From Desulfuromonas sp. (GTDB taxonomy: Bacteria; Desulfobacterota; Desulfuromonadia; Desulfuromonadales; BM501): a stretch of DNA of 38,994 nt. The translations under genes were made by a program, and so were the position numbers. Below the pieces are notes generated by a model, which saw only the letters and a program-made list of their open reading frames with translations, was not told the DNA's origin and searched no databases. The stretch's first letter is position 1, and each line of letters starts with the position of its first letter. Of this stretch, positions 33,646 through 38,994 are shown piece after piece. The DNA is taken from positions 26,240-65,233 of the forward strand of contig NZ_PKUB01000023.1 in NCBI RefSeq assembly GCF_002868845.1, written 5' to 3'.

Positions 33646-35862
33646 CTAGGCGGCCTCTTCCTGGGGCTTTTCCTCCTTGTACGCGGAATAATAGTACTGG
33701 TAGTAGTTGTAATAATAGTAGTCACTCTTTTCCAGGTTAAGAGCGTTGATCACCACCCCAAGCACGGTAGAGTTGACGTCCCGAAGTCCCTTCAGGGCCT
33801 TGCGCGCCATCTCGTAGGTGGTCTGGCGGGCCTTGGTCACCACAATCACACCGTCGCAGACGCGACTCAGGATCCGCGCATCGGCAACAGACAAAAGTGG
33901 CGGAGTGTCGCAGATGATAATGTCAAAACTCTCCTGCAGGGTGTCGAGCAATTTCTGCATCCGGGCTGAGGTGAGCAGTTCAGAAGGGTTCGGCGGAATC
34001 GGTCCTGAACTCATAAGGGTAAGATTGGGGATGGGGCCTTCCTGCAAAAAGCCTCCAGCCGAAACACCGGCCAGATAGGTGCTCAGACCGCTCTTGTTGC
34101 TCAGGCCGAACACCTTGTGCATACGTGGCTTGCGCAGGTCGCAGTCGATCAGGAGGACCCGCTTTTCCGACTGAGCCAGGGAGAGAGCCAAGTTGCATGA
34201 AGTCGTGGTCTTTCCCGCCCCCGCCTCGGAACTGGTCACGAGAATCTTTCGCGGCGGAGCGTCCGCGGCCGACAGGAGAACCCCTGTCCGCAGGGCCTTG
34301 TAGCTTTCGGCCAAGGGGGAGAGGGGCTCCTTCAGAACGACCTCCTCCACGTTCTGGTTTTCAGTCTTGTGAAACATGATCAAGCCGAGGACAGGGGTAT
34401 CGAGCTGACTCTCGGTTTCCTCCGGATACTTGACGGTGTTGTCCAGGTAGTCGATGAAAAACGCCAACCCGACGCCGCCGAACAGCCCGACGAGAATCCC
34501 CAGGAGAATGTTCCTGGTTTTGCGGGGGCTGATGGGGTAGGTCGGAACGGAAGCCTCCTCGACTATCCAGAGGTTGACCGGCTGGGTCTCCCCGGTAATA
34601 CTCTGCTCCTTCATTTTCACCAGCAGGGCATCGAACAACTGGCGGTTGGTATCGATCTCCCTTTTCAAGACCCCGTACTGGATGAACTTCTCGTTCAAAT
34701 TGAGGGCTTCGGCCTTGGTTTTTTTCATCTGGTCCAGAAGGTTGTTCTCGAAAGAGAGAGCCAACTCATACTCGTTCCTCATCCCCGCGATGAGCCGGGT
34801 TACGATCTGACGTTTTTTATTCTTGAGGACTTCGAGATCATTGGCGGCTTTGATCATGGAGGGGTGCTTCCGGCCATATTTCCCGGACAGTTCCATCGCG
34901 TGCTGCTCGGCCTTGATGATCTGTTCGCGCAGGGTCTGCAGGCCCTTATCCTCGGCGATACGGGGAATGGTCTCGGCGGCATCGGGATCATTGGAAACCT
35001 TCCGGGCCTTATAATACGAAGCCTCCAGGTTTTCCCTGTTGGCCTCGGCCCGGATCAGTTCGGTCCCGATCTGGGAAAGTTTTTGGGGGAGGACCGCAAT
35101 CCGGTCCTCAAGAGTCACCAGATCGTTCGCCCGCATGTAGTCCTGAAGGTCTATCTCGGTTTTTTCGAGCTTTTGGCGCTCCTCATCGGCCTTCTTAGTC
35201 ATCCAGTCCAGAGAGCGGCGCGTCGATTCCATCTTCATCTCGATGGTCTCCTCGATATAGGCCTCCGCCACCGAATTGGCGATCAGTGCCGCAAACTGAG
35301 GATTCGTCGAAACATAGCTGATATCGACGATACGGCTTTCCTCGACGGGACTGACACTGATTCCCCCACTGATCATGGAAGCCAACCCGTCCGCCAGGGA
35401 CCTCCCCGACCCCGCTTCGGTTTCCTCTTCAGCACTCTCGGACGCAGTCCGCCCTAAACCAAGGGTCTTGAAAACAATGGTTTTAACCTCCCGAAACCAG
35501 TTTCCGACCCCCTGCAGCAGGGAGGAATTCTCCTCGGCTCCCCCCATGTACGAATCCCAGGTCTCCTCAAGCTTCAACTTGTCAACGACCCGACGGCCAA
35601 CTCCCTGGCTTTGAATCAGTTGAAACTGGGTCTCGTAGTATTCGGGATCCCAGGAGTTGTACCGATAGGCGTCAACCAGCTCACTGGGAGCCACCTTTTC
35701 GATCATGACCTTCGTCGTCCCCGAATAAAGAGGGGTGGCGCTGAAGGTTCTGAGCAGGGTCAGTGCAAGTACGACGATCAGAACCATGACCACGGTTCCG
35801 CGCCGTTTGTTGATGATACGCAGGTAATCCCTTAAATGGATTTCCTCTTCTTTAGTATTCAT
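33646..35862 (-). CDS. Wzc-type chain-length determinant / bacterial tyrosine kinase
   Basis: A 738-residue inner-membrane protein. Two membrane helices (about 25-43 and 447-468) bracket a periplasmic Wzz region with long coiled coil. The cytoplasmic kinase domain has SSEAGAGKTTTSCN (Walker A), VLLIDCDLRKPRMHKVFG (Walker A') and IIICDTPPLL (Walker B), as in BY-kinases. The C-terminus carries a tyrosine cluster, ten Tyr within residues 715-728. Autophosphorylation of such tails controls oligomerisation and polymer length. It follows the Wza-like gene by 68 bp and precedes a CpsB-type phosphatase, forming the usual regulatory triad. The ATG at 35862 begins MNTKEEEIHLRDYL, typical of the family. 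Confidence 0.93.
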   Translation of the reverse strand: MNTKEEEIHLRDYLRIINKRRGTVVMVLIVVLALTLLRTFSATPLYSGTTKVMIEKVAPSELVDAYRYNSWDPEYYETQFQLIQSQGVGRRVVDKLKLEETWDSYMGGAEENSSLLQGVGNWFREVKTIVFKTLGLGRTASESAEEETEAGSGRSLADGLASMISGGISVSPVEESRIVDISYVSTNPQFAALIANSVAEAYIEETIEMKMESTRRSLDWMTKKADEERQKLEKTEIDLQDYMRANDLVTLEDRIAVLPQKLSQIGTELIRAEANRENLEASYYKARKVSNDPDAAETIPRIAEDKGLQTLREQIIKAEQHAMELSGKYGRKHPSMIKAANDLEVLKNKKRQIVTRLIAGMRNEYELALSFENNLLDQMKKTKAEALNLNEKFIQYGVLKREIDTNRQLFDALLVKMKEQSITGETQPVNLWIVEEASVPTYPISPRKTRNILLGILVGLFGGVGLAFFIDYLDNTVKYPEETESQLDTPVLGLIMFHKTENQNVEEVVLKEPLSPLAESYKALRTGVLLSAADAPPRKILVTSSEAGAGKTTTSCNLALSLAQSEKRVLLIDCDLRKPRMHKVFGLSNKSGLSTYLAGVSAGGFLQEGPIPNLTLMSSGPIPPNPSELLTSARMQKLLDTLQESFDIIICDTPPLLSVADARILSRVCDGVIVVTKARQTTYEMARKALKGLRDVNSTVLGVVINALNLEKSDYYYYNYYQYYYSAYKEEKPQEEAA

Positions 35863-35930
35863 GGGGATTTATCCTGAGCTGAGTCAAACAAGAAAAGACC
35901 GGAAAAGATCGAGAAAACAGCAATCAAATC

Positions 35931-36722
35931 CTAGAAGAAACTTTCGGGAACGACTATCACATCATCGGGAAGAATCTGTTCGTCCATGGGGGTCCTCTCC
36001 ATGATCCGCTCCTGCCCGTCGATCACGCGGATCACCTTGATCCGCCCCTTGGAAGCGATTTGAGTAAACCCTCCAGCCATGGAAATCGCCTTAATGACCG
36101 TGGTCCCCTCTTCAAGCTTGTAGGCGTCCGGCTTTTTCACTTCACCGGTAACATAGAACATTCCCGCCTTGGCGATAAAAACATTGTCCCCGTCCAGAAT
36201 GAACACGTCCTTCGACGTATCCCCTCGCTCCAGGAGATCTTTCAGGTTGACCCTGGTTACTTCCTCTACTGGAGCGCCCTTATGGCGGATGGTCAATTCA
36301 TCCCCTGCATCCTCGTTGAGCCCGCCGGCCTTTGAAATCAGCTCCAGAAGGGTGGTCGCCCCGCTCAGTTCGTAGAGGCCGGGGTTGTTCACATGACCCA
36401 TGATGACCACTTTTTTACTGCGGAACTCCTCGACAAAGACCGAAACCTGGGGATTGACGATGTACCCGTCCGCCAGCTCCATCCCCACCTTCTGGGCGAC
36501 CTGGGAAACCGTCAGCCCGCCGATCTCCACCTGACCGATCAGGGGGAAAATTATCGCTCCGTCGCTGCTGACTCGGACGATGGTTGTCAAGTCAAGGTGG
36601 TCATAGACATTGACCTTGAGGACATCCCCTTCCCCCACCTGATAATCGGTGTCAACCGCCAGAAGGGGCTGAGCGTGGGTGAAGAGGAGCAGAAATGTTA
36701 GAAGCAAGACCAACCTGGTCAT
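35931..36722 (-). CDS. Wza-type polysaccharide export protein with SLBB domains
   Basis: A 263-residue exported protein with a signal peptide (about 1-22). A polysaccharide export (PES) domain follows: YQVGEGDVLKVNVYD, VSSDGAIIFPLIGQVEIGGLTVSQVAQKV. Two SLBB units come next, one near GHVNNPGLYELSGATTLLELI and the other near GEVKKPDAYKLEEGTTVIKAI. No lipobox Cys is present, unlike Escherichia coli Wza, and there is no obvious C-terminal amphipathic helix, so the outer-membrane pore may be formed with the neighbouring beta-barrel protein. It ends DDVIVVPESFF, the usual family ending. The ATG at 36722 has a modest ribosome site (AAAGGGA). Confidence 0.93.
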   Translation of the reverse strand: MTRLVLLLTFLLLFTHAQPLLAVDTDYQVGEGDVLKVNVYDHLDLTTIVRVSSDGAIIFPLIGQVEIGGLTVSQVAQKVGMELADGYIVNPQVSVFVEEFRSKKVVIMGHVNNPGLYELSGATTLLELISKAGGLNEDAGDELTIRHKGAPVEEVTRVNLKDLLERGDTSKDVFILDGDNVFIAKAGMFYVTGEVKKPDAYKLEEGTTVIKAISMAGGFTQIASKGRIKVIRVIDGQERIMERTPMDEQILPDDVIVVPESFF

Positions 36723-36781
36723 ATGGGTCGTCCCTTTCAGGGGCAGCGGCGGGGTGCGTCCCGAGTCTGGCGACAGGCGCG

Positions 36782-38143
36782 TTAAAGCGCTGTCGTCAGG
36801 CTAAGAAAAGTGGTGTTGTCCTTGTAGTCGAAAATATTGAAGTTGGAGTCCCTCAGGGTAAAGGTGTAACCAAGGCTTAGGGCGAGCCACTCCTGAAGAT
36901 CGTAACCGAGGGAGAAGCCCGCACTGTAATAGTCGTCCTTGCGGTCATCAATCTGGATGCCGTTGGTTTGGCCCCTGCCGCGGTAACTGTCCCGGACATA
37001 GTACAGGTTAACGGCACCGTTGAGTTTGGTCCTGATCTTCTGGGCATACCCCAGCTGGAGGCTGTCGGTGAAAATCTCCTTGTACTCGCCAACGTCGGTT
37101 TCGTTGGTTTTCCGGTAGGCCTGGATATATCCTGACGTCTTGGGAGAGAAGCGATGGTCGAACTGGAATTCCAGGAGAAAATCGTCACTGTCTTTTATCG
37201 TCGGGTCATCAAAATCCTTTTGCCCGTATCCCGCTTTGAACCTGCCACGGGACTTGGCGGACACATCCCATTGGACACCCCCGAAATAATGATGCTCCAC
37301 GCTGTCCGGAGAAAAATCCTGATCGTAAACCACGTCGACGAACTCGTACTCGAGGAAAAGTGAGGTCTTGGGCCGGACCTTGAAGAAGACGTAGCCGGAC
37401 ACCGCGGTATCATCGCGGTCCCGAAAGCCGTTGCGGGCGGCATTGTCATAGTTCAAGCTGAAAAGGGAGAAATCGGCCCGCACCCGGAGCTTTGAACTGA
37501 TCTGGTAATTGCCGAGGAGGCTGACGATGTTCGATTTGAACTCGTCCCGTTGGGATCCCACGTTGGTGGCATATTCATCGTGGTTTATTTCAAAGACATC
37601 GGCCAACTCCACGGTCAGGCCGCCCCGGAAGTTGTGCAACAGCATCCCCTCGGCCCGATGGTTGACCACATCCTCGCCGGGGAAGTTTTTGTGGAAATTG
37701 AATTCCGCACTATAGAGGGCATACGCCTGGCTTCTACGTTCTGCATCGGTTTTGAAGCGGCTGATTTCAAGGCCGCCGGGGGAGATGTTCTGGGTCGACA
37801 TCTGCAGCAGCTGCTGGCGGCTCGCAGGAAAGGCCAACCAAATGCCGGGGGTGATGGTGCCGACCCATTCGCTCTCTTCGCGTGGCGATGCGACTTCGTC
37901 CTCGTCGACATTGTAGAGGTTGTCCGTGTAATACCCGCCCACGGAGACGAAGGGATGGATGTACCCCCTCTCGCTTCCGAAGAGTTCCCTGGCCGTGGCC
38001 CTTTGCCCTAGAGGGGAGGTCTTGATGGAGATGGAGGAGCCATCAGAGCTGCCAGTGGCCTCACCCCACTCCTGGGCCATCGCCTTTCCATAGAACAGGG
38101 CGCAGAGCGCCAAAGACAGAACAAGCGCACATTTGATCTTCAC
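36782..38143 (-). CDS. Outer-membrane beta-barrel protein of an exopolysaccharide locus
   Basis: A 453-residue protein with a signal peptide (1-23, cleaved after AMA). The rest is strand after strand of alternating hydrophobic and polar residues ending in an aromatic or hydrophobic position (ARADFSLFSLNYDN-like, SLFLEYEFVDVVYDQ, LGYAQKIRTKLNGAVNLYYVRD, LALSLGYTFTLRDS) and finishing in LSLTTAL. This matches the beta-barrel proteins (BBP2-like) next to wza and wzc in many exopolysaccharide clusters. The start is a GTG at 38143 with GGGGG about nine bases upstream. It lies 59 bp before the Wza-like gene and is probably the first gene of the operon. Confidence 0.85.
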   Translation of the reverse strand: MKIKCALVLSLALCALFYGKAMAQEWGEATGSSDGSSISIKTSPLGQRATARELFGSERGYIHPFVSVGGYYTDNLYNVDEDEVASPREESEWVGTITPGIWLAFPASRQQLLQMSTQNISPGGLEISRFKTDAERRSQAYALYSAEFNFHKNFPGEDVVNHRAEGMLLHNFRGGLTVELADVFEINHDEYATNVGSQRDEFKSNIVSLLGNYQISSKLRVRADFSLFSLNYDNAARNGFRDRDDTAVSGYVFFKVRPKTSLFLEYEFVDVVYDQDFSPDSVEHHYFGGVQWDVSAKSRGRFKAGYGQKDFDDPTIKDSDDFLLEFQFDHRFSPKTSGYIQAYRKTNETDVGEYKEIFTDSLQLGYAQKIRTKLNGAVNLYYVRDSYRGRGQTNGIQIDDRKDDYYSAGFSLGYDLQEWLALSLGYTFTLRDSNFNIFDYKDNTTFLSLTTAL

Positions 38144-38357
38144 TGGTCAGGAACCCCCAAGAAAAAAATTCATCGTTAACTGGTTGTCAGCACGGGCGAC
38201 AGAGACAACGGACCTCACATCCTGCAGGAATTCGCACAGAACAATCCGGAATCTACAATATATTAATTAGCAAGCAGAGCGGAGACCAACACAGTCAAAA
38301 ACATTGTTCTACCTAAAAACCCAGTCTCCGCGATGCTCTACCGCCCAATGCCCTTAA
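38144..38357. other. Intergenic region upstream of the beta-barrel gene
   Basis: About 214 bases, visibly richer in A and T than the flanks, separate the beta-barrel gene from the repeat gene. Besides the inverted repeat at 38279-38331 I see no gene and no confident promoter; a TTGACT near 38293-38298 on the minus strand lacks a -10 at normal spacing. Confidence 0.5.
38279..38331. repeat. Inverted repeat GCGGAGAC / GTCTCCGC
   Basis: A perfect 8-bp inverted repeat (38279-38286 and 38324-38331) encloses 37 bases. It lies downstream of the repeat gene and upstream of the beta-barrel gene. It could be a hairpin in either transcript; there is no T tract, so it is not an ordinary terminator. Confidence 0.5.
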
Positions 38358-38994
38358 TTATTGCGGTGCCGAGGGGCTGACCGACCCGGCGGTGGCGCGG
38401 CCGCCGGGATTCCCCTGGATCAGAGACACGGGCGGCGCTTCATTCGCCGGAGTATATCCGAGTCCGGGCAACTGTTTCACCCCGAGAGCAGCGGCCACCA
38501 GTGCGGGCGGAGCCTCGCAGCAGGCCGAACTCACGGCATACTTGGCAACGGTCGGACTGGCGAGACCGGCATCAAGAGCCCCGGAAACCAGCTGTTTCAG
38601 GCTCAAACCTTTTTCCATCGCGGTCGTGAATATTTCACAAATGCAGTCGTTGTTCTTCATGTGCAATATTGTCTTGACAATTTCCTGATCCGACATGCCC
38701 ACATCCATGGCCTGATCAAGCAACGTCTGGAAATCCGTTGGCACGGTGCCACAGGCCTGGGCCGAATCGGACTCTGCGTTATTTGTCAGTTCAGCGGCAA
38801 CCTGCGGTGCGGCAACCTGCGGTGCGGCAACCTGCGGTGCGGCAACCTGCGGTGCGGCAACCTGCGGTGCGGCAACCTGCGGTGCGGCGACCTGCGGTGC
38901 GGCGACCTTCGGAGCGGCGGCCTGCGGTGCGGCGGCCTGCGGTGCGGCGGCCTGCGGTGCGGCGGCCTGCGGTGCGGCGGCCTGCGGTGCGGCG
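38358..38994 (-). CDS. Protein with Ala/Val-Ala-Ala-Pro-Gln repeats and a Cys-containing C-terminal part (partial)
   Basis: The frame is open from the right edge to the TAA at 38358, so the start is outside the window; 211 residues are visible. The first 64 or so are pentapeptide repeats AAAPQ or VAAPQ (one ends in K). After a short ELTNNAESDSAQ link comes a helical domain with repeated GMSDQEIV / GLSLKQLV / GLASPTVA-type segments and five cysteines (ACG, DCIC, ACC), then a Pro/Gly/Ser-rich end. I do not recognise the family. The Pro/Ala repeat resembles linkers that span the periplasm or wall. A GTG at 38744 would give a shorter protein without repeats, but the in-frame, stop-free repeat favours the long form. 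Confidence 0.7.
   Translation of the reverse strand, partial: AAPQAAAPQAAAPQAAAPQAAAPQAAAPKVAAPQVAAPQVAAPQVAAPQVAAPQVAAPQVAAPQVAAELTNNAESDSAQACGTVPTDFQTLLDQAMDVGMSDQEIVKTILHMKNNDCICEIFTTAMEKGLSLKQLVSGALDAGLASPTVAKYAVSSACCEAPPALVAAALGVKQLPGLGYTPANEAPPVSLIQGNPGGRATAGSVSPSAPQ
38801..38994. repeat. 15-bp tandem repeat (VNTR), 13 copies to the edge
   Basis: Twelve complete units and one of 14 bases of the form CCTGCGGTGCGGCRR run from 38801 to the right edge. The left copies end in AA, two middle ones in GA, the right ones in GG; the unit at 38906-38920 has two changes (CCTTCGGAGCGGC). Unit length is a multiple of three, so copy number can change without breaking the frame. Confidence 0.92.

Noticed and set aside
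38281-38300. Sigma-54-like promoter (GG-N10-GC) before the beta-barrel gene
   Set aside because: The spacing on the minus strand fits, but only the GG and GC and one further base match; the conserved bases between are absent, so chance is likely.

Overview
The window is bacterial chromosome with high GC content and tight gene packing. The gene families suggest a member of the Desulfuromonadales (the Geobacter/Desulfuromonas group). Clues are a multiheme c-type cytochrome at the left edge, a PilZ response regulator, a second EF-G-like factor beside a SPOR protein, DUF4388-type proteins, a disulfide isomerase carrying a CxxCH motif, and an exopolysaccharide locus built from a beta-barrel protein, a Wza-like protein, a Wzc-like tyrosine kinase, a PHP phosphatase and a Wzy-like protein. 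This placement is an inference; there is no rRNA gene in the window to settle it.

Layout. 1-224: start of a multiheme cytochrome running off the left edge. 599-8451 (minus strand): one long co-directional run in transcription order nadC, birA, coaX, EF-G-like GTPase, SPOR protein, a repeat protein broken by an amber codon, and a PilZ response regulator, closed by a strong terminator at 541-574. 8678-9583 (plus): OmpA-type lipoprotein. 9701-14701 (minus): DUF4388-like protein on its own promoter, then an ABC-F, ParA-like ATPase and methyltransferase operon. 15206-17899 (plus): RNase E/G with a long basic repeat tail. 17933-24586 (minus): Smr protein, small TPR-like membrane protein, MltD-like transglycosylase, HflX, FabI and a DsbC-like protein. 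24934-25500 (plus): MntP. 25578-28326 (minus): a small unknown gene and the double methyltransferase RlmKL. 28508-30392 (plus): three overlapping genes of unknown joint role: a parvulin-like protein, a HAMP-like membrane protein and a secreted HExxH metallopeptidase. 30399-38143 (minus): exopolysaccharide export, polymerisation and control genes. 38358 to the right edge (minus): a gene of unknown function whose visible start is a 15-bp tandem repeat coding for Ala/Val-Ala-Ala-Pro-Gln.

How the parts fit. The left half is mostly housekeeping: NAD, biotin and CoA metabolism, translation, RNA decay and envelope maintenance. The right end is a Wzy-type exopolysaccharide locus: the barrel and Wza-like proteins form the outer exit, the Wzc-like kinase sets chain length, the CpsB-type phosphatase would remove its tyrosine phosphates, and the Wzy-like protein polymerises or ligates the sugar.

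Most notable points: an in-frame TAG that splits an otherwise intact gene (2425-1433); a palindromic operator lying over a good promoter between the dsbC-like gene and mntP; the three-gene metallopeptidase cassette; and the VNTR-like repeat gene at the right edge. I see no CRISPR array, tRNA, rRNA, transposase or phage genes.
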